From Bacillota bacterium (GTDB lineage Bacteria; Bacillota; Clostridia; Oscillospirales; Oscillospiraceae), in the NCBI GenBank assembly GCA_021768085.1, contig JAETOJ010000018.1:1-53385 (forward strand): DNA of 53,385 nucleotides, written 5' to 3'. Below are positions 24,034 through 34,259 of this stretch, one piece after another (the stretch's first letter is position 1; the number at the start of each line of letters is the position of its first letter). The translations under genes were made by a program, and so were the position numbers. A model generated the notes under the pieces. The model saw only the letters and a program-made list of their open reading frames with translations, ran no database searches and was not told where the DNA came from.

Positions 24034-26338
<2,305 letters not shown>

Positions 26339-26339
<1 letters not shown>

Positions 26340-26752
26340 TGGACGCCTTTCAGGTACACATTCTGGCCGCCGACCGCACCTTCTATGAGGGGCCCTGCGT
26401 CAGCCTCACCATCCCCACCAGCGACGGGGAGCAGGGCATCCTGGCCCACCACAGCCCCATGATCGCCGCTGTCCAGCCCGGCACGCTGCGCTGGCAGCCC
26501 CTGGACGGCGAGGTGGAGCTGGCCGCCGTCTCCCCTGGCATGGTGAAGGTGGAGAAGAATGAGGTGCTGGTGCTGGTAGACTCTGCCGAGCGCCCCGAGG
26601 AGATCGACGAGGTGCGGGCCCGCCGGGAGGCGGACGAGGCCCGGGAGGCCCTGTTGCAAAAAAAGAGCCGCCAGGAGCACCAGGTGGCCCAGGCCACCCT
26701 GGCCCGGGCGCTGAACCGCCTGCGGGTCAAGTCCCACGGCGTCGGGCGGTAG
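26339..26752 (+). CDS. atpC: ATP synthase F1 subunit epsilon
   Basis: A 137-residue subunit that couples gamma to the c-ring and inhibits ATP hydrolysis. The N-terminal beta sandwich (about 1-85) has FQVHILAADRTFYEGPC and GEQGILAHHSPMIAAV. Two C-terminal helices (about 90-130) are rich in Arg and Glu. The start codon overlaps the beta stop (TAATG). It is the last gene of the operon, followed by a hairpin. Confidence 0.95.
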
Positions 26753-26780
26753 CCCCCGCCGGTACAGCGCTGCAACAAAG

Positions 26781-26823
26781 CAAGACCGCACAGCCGCGCC
26801 CCGCGCCGCGTTGTGCGGTCTTG
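26781..26823 (+). terminator. Hairpin after the ATP synthase operon
   Basis: CAAGACCGCACA pairs perfectly with TGTGCGGTCTTG around a GC-rich 19-base loop. There is no T-run, so termination may be partial and transcripts may continue into the next gene. Confidence 0.5.
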
Positions 26824-26855
26824 TCCAACCATAGAGAGAAAGGCCGTGTCCCCCT

Positions 26856-28145
26856 ATGTATGACCTGTATGATCTGGCCCTGTTTCTGCTGATCTACTCC
26901 TTCCTGGGCTGGGCGGCGGAGGCCGGGTACTACGCCGTGGTGCGCCGGAGGTTCTGCAACCGGGGCGTGGTGGCCCTGCCGCTGGTGCTGTCCTACGGCT
27001 TCACCTTTGTGCTGCTGCTGATCCTGCTGCCCACCCTGGCGGGGCGGCACATTCTGTCCTTCCTGGCCACCCTGGCGGTGTCCTCGGTGGTGGAGCGCAT
27101 CGGCGACCATTTTTTCCAGCGGGTGGGCCCCAAGATCCGGTGGAATCAGGAGCGCAACCGCCTGCTGTCCGGCACCGGGAAGGGGCTGGCCGCCTCCTTG
27201 CTGGCGGCGGCGGTGTATTACCTGACCTATCTTGTCATCCACCCGGTGCTGCTGGCGGGGGTGCTGCTGATCCCGGAGATCGTCCGGCACATTGTGGTGC
27301 TGGCGGCACTGGCCCTCATCGGCCTGGACTTCGCCGCTGTGTTCTACGCCGTGCGCACCGGGGACGCCTCCCGGTATGAGGCGCTCCAGGCGGGCAGCGG
27401 CCAGAAGAAGCTGGCGGATCGAATCTACCGCGCCGTCTGGAAGCGCCTTCAAAGGGCCTACCCCGGCCTGGAGCAGAGCCCCGGGGCGGAGGAGGGGGCC
27501 TACACCTTTGCCAAGGGCCTGTGCTGGGACAAGCTGGTGTGGGTGTTTCTCCTCTCCGCCCTGCTGGGGGATATCATCGAGACCTTCTGGTGCGGCCTGG
27601 TGGACGGCCAGTGGATGAACCGCTCCAGCGTGCTCTACGGCCCCTTCAGCTTTGTGTGGGGGCTGGGGGCGGTGGTGCTCACCGTGGCCCTCCAGGGGCT
27701 GGCGGGCAAAAACGACCGCTATGTGTTCCTGGCCGGGTTCGTGGTGGGGGGCGCCTATGAGTACTTATGCAGCGTGTTCACCGAGCTGGTGTTCGGCACC
27801 GTGTTCTGGGACTACAGCGAGATGCCGCTGAACATCGGCGGGCGCACCAACGTGCTGTTCTGCTTCTTCTGGGGCGTGTTGGCGGTGGTGTGGATCAAGG
27901 GGATCTACCCGCCCATGTCCAGGGGGATCGAGTCCCTCCCCGCCCTGGCGGGCAAGATCCTCACCTGGATCGTGGTATTCTTCATGGCCTGCAACGCCCT
28001 GCTCACCAGCGCCGCCATGATCCGCTACGGCAGTCGAGCCGTCCAGCCCGAGCCCGCCAACGCCTTCGAGGAATTTCTGGACAGCCAGTATGGGGACGAG
28101 CGGATGGAAGAGCGTTGGCCCAATATGATAGTCACCGGGGACTGA
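26856..28145 (+). CDS. Putative ABC-transporter-permease-like membrane protein (CmpB family), duplicated
   Basis: A 429-residue integral membrane protein with about ten helices. Two related halves are visible: residues 1-150 begin LFLLIYSFLGWAAEAGYYAV, and from about 225 FLLSALLGDIIETFWCGLVD and LYGPFSFVWGLGAVVLT repeat the pattern, ending at SEMPLNIGGRTNVLFCFFWG. This matches the CmpB family, named as putative ABC permease in many Clostridia but without proven transport. A MATE exporter gene follows 19 bases downstream. Its role is unknown. Confidence 0.8.
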   Translation: MYDLYDLALFLLIYSFLGWAAEAGYYAVVRRRFCNRGVVALPLVLSYGFTFVLLLILLPTLAGRHILSFLATLAVSSVVERIGDHFFQRVGPKIRWNQERNRLLSGTGKGLAASLLAAAVYYLTYLVIHPVLLAGVLLIPEIVRHIVVLAALALIGLDFAAVFYAVRTGDASRYEALQAGSGQKKLADRIYRAVWKRLQRAYPGLEQSPGAEEGAYTFAKGLCWDKLVWVFLLSALLGDIIETFWCGLVDGQWMNRSSVLYGPFSFVWGLGAVVLTVALQGLAGKNDRYVFLAGFVVGGAYEYLCSVFTELVFGTVFWDYSEMPLNIGGRTNVLFCFFWGVLAVVWIKGIYPPMSRGIESLPALAGKILTWIVVFFMACNALLTSAAMIRYGSRAVQPEPANAFEEFLDSQYGDERMEERWPNMIVTGD

Positions 28146-28164
28146 CCGGGAGAGGAGGGATGGC

Positions 28165-29499
28165 ATGAACCGGGATCTCACCAGGGGCCCCGTGATGGGC
28201 TCCATGCTGGCCTTCGCCGTCCCCATGATTCTGGGCGATCTGCTCCAGCAGTGCTACAACATCGCGGACACCCTCATCGTGGGGCGGTATCTGGGCAAGC
28301 ACGCCCTGGCGGCGGTGGGCTCGTCCTTCACCCTGATGACCTTCCTCACCTCCATCCTGCTGGGCCTGTGCATGGGCAGCGGGGCGGTGTTCTCCATCCG
28401 CTTCGGCCAGCGGGACGAGGACGGCCTGCGGGAGGGGGCCCACGCCTCCTTCGTCCTCATCGCGGCGCTGGCCCTGGCGCTGAACGCTCTGGCCTTTGCC
28501 TGCCTGGACGGGATCCGGATCTTTCTCCAGGTGCCGGACGCGGTGTGGCCCATGATGCGGGAGTACCTGGCCGTCATCTTCTGCGGCATCGCCGCCACCT
28601 TCCTCTATAACTACTTCGCCTCCTTCCTGCGGGCGGTGGGCAATTCCGTGGTTCCGCTGGCCTTTCTCGCCGCCTCCGCCGTGCTGAACATAGTCCTGGA
28701 TCTCTGGTTCGTGCTGGGGCTGGAGCGGGGCGTGGCAGGGGCCGCCGAGGCCACCGTCCTGGCCCAATACGCCTCCGGCCTGGGCATTGCCACCTACACC
28801 CTGATCCGCCGCCCGGAGCTGCGCCCCGGCCGGGGCCGCTTCCAGCTGCGCCTGCGCCGAGTGCAGGAGATCGCCGGCTTCTCCGTCCTCACCTGCGTGC
28901 AGCAGTCGGTGATGAACCTGGGCATCCTGATGGTGCAGGGGCTGGTGAACAGCTTCGGCCCCACGGTGATGGCCGCCTTTGCCGCGGCGGTGAAGATCGA
29001 CTCATTCGCCTATATGCCGGTGCAGGACTTCGGCAACGCCTTCTCCACCTTCATCGCCCAGAACTACGGCGCGAGACAGGAGGAGCGCATCCGCCGAGGG
29101 CTGCGGGGCGCGGTGGCCGTGTCGCTGGTGTTCTGCGTGCTGTCCTCCGCCCTGGTGTGCCTGTTCGCTGCCCCCCTCATGGGCCTGTTCACCGAGCCGG
29201 GAGATCTGGAAACGGTGGCCGAGGGGGTGCGCTACCTGCGCATTGAGGGGGCGTTCTATGCCGGCATCGGCTGCCTGTTCCTGCTGTACGGCCTGTACCG
29301 GGCCCTGGGCAGGCCGGGTATGTCGGTGGTGCTAACGGTGATCTCCCTGGGCACCCGGGTGGCCCTGGCCCACCTGCTGTCCGCCCTCCCCAGCCTGGGC
29401 GTGGTGGGGATCTGGTGGTCGGTGCCCATCGGCTGGGCGCTGGCGGATCTGGCGGGGCTGGGCTATTACCTGCTGCGGCAGAAGCAGCTGTTCTTTTGA
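28165..29499 (+). CDS. MATE-family multidrug exporter
   Basis: A 444-residue, 12-helix member of the MATE family. It starts MNRDLTRGPVMGSMLAFAVP with GGAGGGAT upstream. Family features are the N-terminal QQCYNIADTLIVGRYLG and, at the start of the second half, QQSVMNLGILMVQGLVNSFG; the AAAVKIDSFAYMPVQDFGNAF segment is typical of clostridial members. Drives efflux of organic cations with Na+ or H+. The substrate is unknown. A strong terminator follows. Confidence 0.93.
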   Translation: MNRDLTRGPVMGSMLAFAVPMILGDLLQQCYNIADTLIVGRYLGKHALAAVGSSFTLMTFLTSILLGLCMGSGAVFSIRFGQRDEDGLREGAHASFVLIAALALALNALAFACLDGIRIFLQVPDAVWPMMREYLAVIFCGIAATFLYNYFASFLRAVGNSVVPLAFLAASAVLNIVLDLWFVLGLERGVAGAAEATVLAQYASGLGIATYTLIRRPELRPGRGRFQLRLRRVQEIAGFSVLTCVQQSVMNLGILMVQGLVNSFGPTVMAAFAAAVKIDSFAYMPVQDFGNAFSTFIAQNYGARQEERIRRGLRGAVAVSLVFCVLSSALVCLFAAPLMGLFTEPGDLETVAEGVRYLRIEGAFYAGIGCLFLLYGLYRALGRPGMSVVLTVISLGTRVALAHLLSALPSLGVVGIWWSVPIGWALADLAGLGYYLLRQKQLFF

Positions 29500-29581
29500 C
29501 CCGAGCCCTCCTCCGGGGCGTAGCGGGCGCCGCCCTTCTTCGCGGGAGCTGGCCGGCGGCCCCTCTCCTCTGTCATATGCG

Positions 29582-29618
29582 TCCCCGGCTCCCACTGGCG
29601 GAGCCGGGGATACTTTTT
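29582..29618 (+). terminator. Terminator after the MATE gene
   Basis: TCCCCGGCTCC-cactggc-GGAGCCGGGGA is perfect over 11 bp and is followed by TAC and five T. Confidence 0.85.
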
Positions 29619-29624
29619 GCTTTC

Positions 29625-29642
29625 TTGTCACAATTTTCACAA
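29625..29642 (+). promoter_or_regulatory. Rex-like operator before the hydrogenase locus
   Basis: TTGTCA-caattt-TCACAA resembles the 18-bp Rex site (TTGTNA-N6-TNACAA), with one asymmetric position. It lies 20 bases upstream of the -35 of the promoter at 29662. Rex senses NADH/NAD+ and controls hydrogenase and fermentation genes in Clostridia. The assignment is inference from similarity and context. Confidence 0.45.
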
Positions 29643-29661
29643 GGTTTTTTTGAAATTTCTA

Positions 29662-29690
29662 TTGGCTTTTGGCAAAATTCATGGTATTCT
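29662..29690 (+). promoter_or_regulatory. Promoter of the hydrogenase regulatory module
   Basis: TTGGCT (29662-29667), a 17-bp spacer and TATTCT (29685-29690), 35 bases before the first gene. An AGGAGG ribosome site follows at about 29710-29715. Confidence 0.65.
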
Positions 29691-29724
29691 AAAGGCAGTT
29701 TAGGGCACGAGGAGGTACATCAGA

Positions 29725-30063
29725 ATGACGTTAAAGGAAGTCCGTGATATCCTGCACGCGGAGGTGCTGTGCGGGGAGGAGCTGCTGGATACCGAGGTGC
29801 GCTCCGCCTGCGGCAGCGACTTTATGAGCGACGTGCTGGCCTATGTGAAGAATCAGGCCCTGCTGCTCACGGGGCTGGTCAACCCCCAGGTGGTGCGCAC
29901 CGCAGAGATGATGGACATGAAGTGTATCGTCTTTGTCCGGGGCAAGCAGCCCGACGAGGCCATTTTGGATCTGGCCCAGGATCGGCAGCTGGTGGTGCTG
30001 GCCACCAAGGAGCGGATGTACAACGCCTGCGGTCTTTTGTACATCAACGGCCTGCGGGAGTGA
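29725..30063 (+). CDS. DRTGG-domain protein
   Basis: A 112-residue cytoplasmic protein with the DRTGG fold. MTLKEVRDILHAEVLCGEEL, then SDVLAYVKNQALLLTGLVNP and VRTAEMMDMKCIVFVRGKQP are the typical strand-helix pattern, ending LVVLATKERMYNACGLLY. DRTGG domains occur in regulatory contexts, for example with CBS domains, and next to [FeFe]-hydrogenase genes in anaerobes. The ligand is unknown. It is the first gene of this locus; a second DRTGG gene lies at 31900-32232. Confidence 0.85.
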   Translation: MTLKEVRDILHAEVLCGEELLDTEVRSACGSDFMSDVLAYVKNQALLLTGLVNPQVVRTAEMMDMKCIVFVRGKQPDEAILDLAQDRQLVVLATKERMYNACGLLYINGLRE

Positions 30064-30068
30064 GCGCC

Positions 30069-30494
30069 ATGGACGACTGCATTACCCTCACCTATCAGGT
30101 AGAGGGGGGCGATCTCAGCCACGCGGGGGAGGCGTCCTCCGGCGTGAAGCAGGCCCTGCGGAAGCTGGGCCTGGATCCCAGCGTCATCCGCCGGGTGTCT
30201 GTGTGTATGTACGAGGGCGAGATCAACATGGTCATCCACGCCAACGGCGGCACCGCCCGGGTAGACGTGGGGCTGGACGACGTCACCATCACCCTCACCG
30301 ACACCGGCCCTGGCATCCCCGACATCGACAAGGCCATGCAGGCGGGCTTCACCACCGCCGCCGACTCAGTGCGAGATCTGGGCTTCGGGGCGGGCATGGG
30401 CCTGCCCAACATGAAAAAGTACAGCGACGAGATGACGGTGGAGTCCACCGTCGGCGTGGGCACCACCGTCACCATGGTGGTGCGCATCGAGTGA
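30069..30494 (+). CDS. HATPase-domain regulatory protein (RsbW/SpoIIAB-like)
   Basis: A 141-residue single-domain GHKL ATPase. ATG 30069 lies eight bases after the DRTGG stop. N box CMYEGEINMVIHANGG, G1 LTDTGPGIPDIDKAM and G2 DLGFGAGMGLPNMKKY are intact. Such stand-alone domains act as anti-sigma or anti-anti-sigma kinases. In this locus it is probably part of a hydrogenase-linked signalling module with the DRTGG and HsfB-like proteins. No sigma factor or antagonist gene is adjacent, so the partner is unknown. Confidence 0.85.
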   Translation: MDDCITLTYQVEGGDLSHAGEASSGVKQALRKLGLDPSVIRRVSVCMYEGEINMVIHANGGTARVDVGLDDVTITLTDTGPGIPDIDKAMQAGFTTAADSVRDLGFGAGMGLPNMKKYSDEMTVESTVGVGTTVTMVVRIE

Positions 30495-30543
30495 AGCGCT
30501 CAGGACTTCGCGCTTTGCATCAAAACCGAAGGAGGTAACCGGC

Positions 30544-31884
30544 GTGCGCCACTCTGTCTCCCTCAACCTGAAAAAATGCCGGGGCTGCACCACCTGCATC
30601 AAGAGCTGTCCCACGGAAGCCATCCGCGTGCGCAGCGGCAAGGCCACCATCCTACCCAACCGCTGCATCGACTGCGGCACCTGCGTCCAGGTGTGCCCCC
30701 ATCAGGCGGTGCAGTCCGTCCGCAGCGACTTCTATATGCTCAAGCGGTTCCAGTATAATATCGCCGTGCCCGACCCCGCCCTCTACGCCCAGTTCCACCA
30801 CCTGGACGACATCAACATCGTCCTCAACGGCCTGCTGTCCATCGGGTTCGACGATGTGTACGAATCCGCGGCGGCGGCGGAGCTGCTGGCCGACTGCCTG
30901 GATCACCGCACCGGGGACGGCACTCTCAAGCCGGAGCTCTCCCCCGCCTGTCCCGCGGTGATCCGGCTGATCTGCATCCGCTTCCCCGACCTGCTGGGCC
31001 ACATCGCCCCGGTGATCACCCCCTTGGAGCTGGCCGCCATCCTGGCCCGCCGGAGGGCGTCGGAGGCCACCGGCCTGTCCCCCGACGAGATCGGCGTGTT
31101 CACCATCGTCCCCTGCACCTCCCAGCTCACCGCCGCCGCCGCGCCCGAGGGCCTGAAGCGGCAGGTGGTGGACGGGGCTTTCGCCATCCGGGACGTCTAC
31201 CTGGCCCTGCTGGATCCCATGCGCCAGCTGGACATGGACAACCTGAAGCCCATGGCGGCGGGGGCTGCCGGGGTGAGCTGGGCCTTCGCTGGGGGCGAGG
31301 CCCTGTCTCGCCGGGACAAGAACTACATCGCCGTGGACGGCATCAACAACGTGATCCGCATTTTGGAGGAGATCGAGGACGGCCGTATGCCCGAGGCGGA
31401 CTTCATCGAGCTGCGGGCCTGCACCCAGGGCTGTTTAGGGGGCTGCCTCACGGTGGAGAACCCCTTCACCGCCAAAATGCGGCTGAAGGGCCTGATGGCC
31501 AACCTCTCCCCCGTCCGGCCCCGGACTGCCGACCGGGAGGAGGTCAGCGACATTTTAGACTACACCAAAAAGCCGGAGTTCCTGCCCACCTTCCAACTGG
31601 ACTCCAACCGCCGCCGGGCCATGGAGAAGATGCGGGCCATCCAGAAGCTGGAGGAGCAGCTCCCCGGCCTGCGGTGCGGCTCCTGCGGGGCCCCCTCCTG
31701 CCGGGCCTTCGCCGAGGACGTGGTGATGGGCCGGGCCAGCGAGGATGACTGCATCTTCAAGGTGCGGGAGCGGATGCAGCACATGGCGGGCCGCACCGAT
31801 GCGGACGAGTACCTCCCCGCCCCCTTCCGCCGCCACCAGGACGACGCCTGCGGCGGCCTGCCCCCGCTGCTGGATGACCGGTGA
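30544..31884 (+). CDS. HsfB-like sensory [FeFe]-hydrogenase homologue
   Basis: A 446-residue iron-sulfur protein starting at GTG 30544 after GAAGGAGG. Two N-terminal 4Fe-4S motifs (CRGCTTCIKSC, CIDCGTCVQVC) precede a hydrogenase-like core. The core's H-cluster loops are altered: SPACPAV, VPCTSQL and CTQGCLGGC in place of the catalytic TSCCP, MPCTAK and C..GGC. A C-terminal 4Fe-4S domain follows (CGSCGAPSC...DDCIF). The altered active site and extra cluster fit the sensory (group D, HsfB-type) proteins rather than an enzyme. It may sense H2 or redox state and signal to the neighbouring HATPase proteins. Alternative: a redox scaffold protein. Confidence 0.8.
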   Translation: MRHSVSLNLKKCRGCTTCIKSCPTEAIRVRSGKATILPNRCIDCGTCVQVCPHQAVQSVRSDFYMLKRFQYNIAVPDPALYAQFHHLDDINIVLNGLLSIGFDDVYESAAAAELLADCLDHRTGDGTLKPELSPACPAVIRLICIRFPDLLGHIAPVITPLELAAILARRRASEATGLSPDEIGVFTIVPCTSQLTAAAAPEGLKRQVVDGAFAIRDVYLALLDPMRQLDMDNLKPMAAGAAGVSWAFAGGEALSRRDKNYIAVDGINNVIRILEEIEDGRMPEADFIELRACTQGCLGGCLTVENPFTAKMRLKGLMANLSPVRPRTADREEVSDILDYTKKPEFLPTFQLDSNRRRAMEKMRAIQKLEEQLPGLRCGSCGAPSCRAFAEDVVMGRASEDDCIFKVRERMQHMAGRTDADEYLPAPFRRHQDDACGGLPPLLDDR

Positions 31885-31899
31885 AAGGACGGTGAAGCT

Positions 31900-32232
31900 A
31901 TGACGGTACAAGGCTTGATTGACGCCATCCCCCTGTCCGTGTTCCATCTGGACGACCCGGAGCGCCTGGTGGAGGGGGGCTACTGCGGCGACCTGCTCAG
32001 TTGGGTGATGGGCCGGGCCCCCGCCGGGGGCGCGTGGCTCACCATCATGAGCAATGTGAACGTGGCGGCGGTGGCCGCCCTGTCGGATACTGCCTGCGTG
32101 GTGCTGGCGGAGGGCGTGATCCCCGACCCCCCCCTGCTGGACAAGGCCCGGGCCCAGGGGATCACCCTGCTGGGGACGGATCTGTCCGTGTTTGACTGCG
32201 CCATCCGGCTGGGCGAGCTGATCGGGCGGTAG
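31900..32232 (+). CDS. Second DRTGG-domain protein
   Basis: A 110-residue protein similar in size and fold to the one at 29725-30063. It has LDDPERLVEGGYCGDLLSWV and TIMSNVNVAAVAALSDTACV then VVLAEGVIPD, the usual DRTGG pattern. It lies 15 bases after the HsfB-like gene and 27 before the PHP gene. The pair of DRTGG genes flanks the sensor, suggesting that they serve different partners or ligands. Confidence 0.85.
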   Translation: MTVQGLIDAIPLSVFHLDDPERLVEGGYCGDLLSWVMGRAPAGGAWLTIMSNVNVAAVAALSDTACVVLAEGVIPDPPLLDKARAQGITLLGTDLSVFDCAIRLGELIGR

Positions 32233-32259
32233 CAAACCAAGAGGAATGGAGGCCGGGCC

Positions 32260-32994
32260 ATGAAACAATACGCGTTCGACCTCCATCTCCACAGCTGTCT
32301 TTCGCCCTGCGGCGGGGAGGACAACACCCCCGCCAATCTGGCGGGAATGTGCGCCCTGGCGGGGCTGGAGGTGGTGGCCCTCACCGATCACAACACCTGC
32401 GGCAACTGCGCCGCCTTCTGCCGGGCGGCGGAGCACTACGGCCTGCTGGCCCTGCCGGGGATGGAACTGACCACCGTGGAGGAGGCCCATGTGGTGTGCC
32501 TGTTTCCGGGGCTGGCGGAGGCGGACGCCTTCTCCGCCCTGGTGCGGGAAAAGCTGCCCCCCTTGAAGAACAACCCCGCCGTCTTTGGCCCCCAGATCTA
32601 CATGGACGAGGAGGATCGAGCGCTGGGGGAGGAGGACGCTTTCCTGGCCGGGGCCTCCTCCGTCGGCATCTACGACGCGGCGGCGCTGGCGGCGTCCTTC
32701 GGCGGCGTGGCCTACCCCGCCCACATCGACCGGCCCTCCTTCTCCCTGCTGGCCAACCTGGGGCTTTGGGATCCGGCCATGGGCTTTTCCGTGGCGGAGA
32801 TCTCCAAAAACTGCCCACCCGACCTGTTTGACCGGCCCGACCTGCGGGGGATCCCCCACTTCGACGGCAGCGACGCCCACTACCTGGATCAGATCCGGGA
32901 CGCCCACCAGTATATGGAGCTGCCAGAGCGCACCCCACAGGCGGCTTTGGCATGGCTCCGGTCGGGTGCGCCAGCTTCGGATGGAATTTCCTGA
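32260..32994 (+). CDS. PHP-domain metal-dependent phosphoesterase
   Basis: A 244-residue PHP-family protein. Metal ligands are visible in FDLHLHSCLSPCGG, VALTDHNT, LPGMELTTVEEAHVVCLF and the C-terminal DGSDAHYLDQI. This subtype carries an insert between about 110 and 160. Its typical substrates are small phosphate esters; the one here is not known. PHP proteins are recurrent neighbours of [FeFe]-hydrogenase operons in Firmicutes. It is the last gene before the structural hydrogenase genes, which have their own promoter. Confidence 0.9.
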   Translation: MKQYAFDLHLHSCLSPCGGEDNTPANLAGMCALAGLEVVALTDHNTCGNCAAFCRAAEHYGLLALPGMELTTVEEAHVVCLFPGLAEADAFSALVREKLPPLKNNPAVFGPQIYMDEEDRALGEEDAFLAGASSVGIYDAAALAASFGGVAYPAHIDRPSFSLLANLGLWDPAMGFSVAEISKNCPPDLFDRPDLRGIPHFDGSDAHYLDQIRDAHQYMELPERTPQAALAWLRSGAPASDGIS

Positions 32995-33024
32995 CGAATT
33001 TTAACGGAATTTATGCTGTTAGCT

Positions 33025-33155
33025 TGGACAAACTGCCGGTTCCTGTGGTAGAATAATCGTAACGTGCCCGGGTGATCGTTTGGCAGACTGTTCGCCCGGG
33101 TATTCTCTTACCCTGTGATCCAATCACCGGGGCGGCGGCAGGCTGTGGCCGCCCC
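33025..33155 (+). promoter_or_regulatory. Promoter and structured leader of the hydrogenase structural genes
   Basis: TGGACA (33025-33030), an 18-bp spacer and TAGAAT (33049-33054) form a plausible promoter. The leader up to 33180 has repeated GCCCGGGT (about 33066 and 33091) and a perfect hairpin GGGGCGGC...GCCGCCCC (33129-33155), then AAGGAGG. I do not recognise a riboswitch class. Confidence 0.5.
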
Positions 33156-33180
33156 ATATTAAGTACAAGGAGGAAGCGAA

Positions 33181-33684
33181 ATGCCTAACTGCAAAACCGC
33201 AGTACCTTACCGGGGCACCCCGGAGCAGGAGGAACGCCTGCGTCAGGTCATCGAGGCGCACAAGGGCCAGCCCGGGGCCACCATGCCGGTGCTCCAGGCC
33301 GCCCAGGAGATCTTCGGCTATCTGCCGGAGGAGGTTCAGATCATGGTGGCCGAGGGGCTGGATATCCCCCTGTCCGAGATCTACGGCGTGGCCAGCTTTT
33401 ACTCCTTCTTCTCCCTCAACCCCAAGGGGAAGTACCAGATCTCCGTGTGCCTGGGTACCGCCTGTTACGTAAAGGGCGCGGCGGACGTGCTGAACGCGGT
33501 GGAGAAGAAGCTGAACATCGCCCCCGGCGGCATCACCACCGACGGGCTGTTCTCCCTGGACGCCTGCCGGTGCATCGGCGCCTGCGGCCTGGCCCCCGTC
33601 ATGATGATCAACGACGACGTGTACGGCCGCCTCACCGCCGCCCAGGTGGGCCCCATCCTGGACGAGTACATCAAAAAGGGATGA
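33181..33684 (+). CDS. hydC: NuoE-like 2Fe-2S subunit of bifurcating [FeFe] hydrogenase (HydC-like)
   Basis: A 167-residue subunit of the electron-bifurcating hydrogenase. It has the thioredoxin-like 24-kDa fold, with 2Fe-2S ligands in CLGTACYVKGA and LDACRCIGACGLAPVMMIND (four Cys, C-x4-C...C-x3-C). Residues 1-75 are the helical part, with GEQ-type contacts (MPVLQAAQEIFGYLPEEVQI). It passes electrons between the NADH-binding subunit and the rest of the complex. Its stop overlaps the next start (ATGA). Confidence 0.95.
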   Translation: MPNCKTAVPYRGTPEQEERLRQVIEAHKGQPGATMPVLQAAQEIFGYLPEEVQIMVAEGLDIPLSEIYGVASFYSFFSLNPKGKYQISVCLGTACYVKGAADVLNAVEKKLNIAPGGITTDGLFSLDACRCIGACGLAPVMMINDDVYGRLTAAQVGPILDEYIKKG

Positions 33685-34259
33685 AGGAGCTGTCCCTGCA
33701 CCTGCTGGACGTGGCGAAAAACTCGGTGGCGGCGGGAGCTAAACACGTGTCCATCACCCTGGACGAGGATGAGGACGGCTGGCTGACCATCGCCATTGCC
33801 GACGACGGACGGGGCATGGCCCCGGAGTTCCTGGCCCGGGTCACCGACCCCTTCACCACCACCCGCACCACCCGGAAGGTGGGGCTGGGCCTGCCCCTGC
33901 TACGGCTGACGGCGGAGCAGACCGGCGGCTCTTTGTCCATCGACAGCACCCTGGGGGTGGGCACCACCCTCACCGCCCGCTTCCAGCGGCGGCACCTGGA
34001 CTGTCCCCCCCTGGGGGATCTGCCTGGGGCGGTGGCGCTGCTCATCCAGGGCAGCCCGGATATGGAGCTGACCTACCGCCACACCACCCCCAAAGGGGAG
34101 GCGGCGCTGTCCACAGCGGAGCTGCGGGATATTTTAGGCGACATCTCCCTGGCGGAGCCGGAGGTGTTCGCCTGGATTCAGGACTATCTGACCGAGCAGG
34201 AAAACGAAGCGGCGGTGGACGCGAGCCCCGCCGCCGTAAGCGAAGGAGAGGTACAATGA
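33681..34259 (+). CDS. HATPase-domain regulator inside the hydrogenase operon
   Basis: A 192-residue protein whose ATG (33681) overlaps the hydC stop. Residues 1-110 form a GHKL ATPase: N box LHLLDVAKNSVAAGA, G1 IADDGRGMAPEFLARVTDPF and G2 KVGLGLPLLRLTAEQTGGSL. The N-box Asn is present, but no phospho-acceptor His domain precedes it. A C-terminal extension (about 115-192) is unlike classical kinases and ends in an acidic, low-complexity tail. It is found in many clostridial hyd operons. It may regulate enzyme maturation or transcription; the function is not established. Confidence 0.82.
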   Translation: MKELSLHLLDVAKNSVAAGAKHVSITLDEDEDGWLTIAIADDGRGMAPEFLARVTDPFTTTRTTRKVGLGLPLLRLTAEQTGGSLSIDSTLGVGTTLTARFQRRHLDCPPLGDLPGAVALLIQGSPDMELTYRHTTPKGEAALSTAELRDILGDISLAEPEVFAWIQDYLTEQENEAAVDASPAAVSEGEVQ

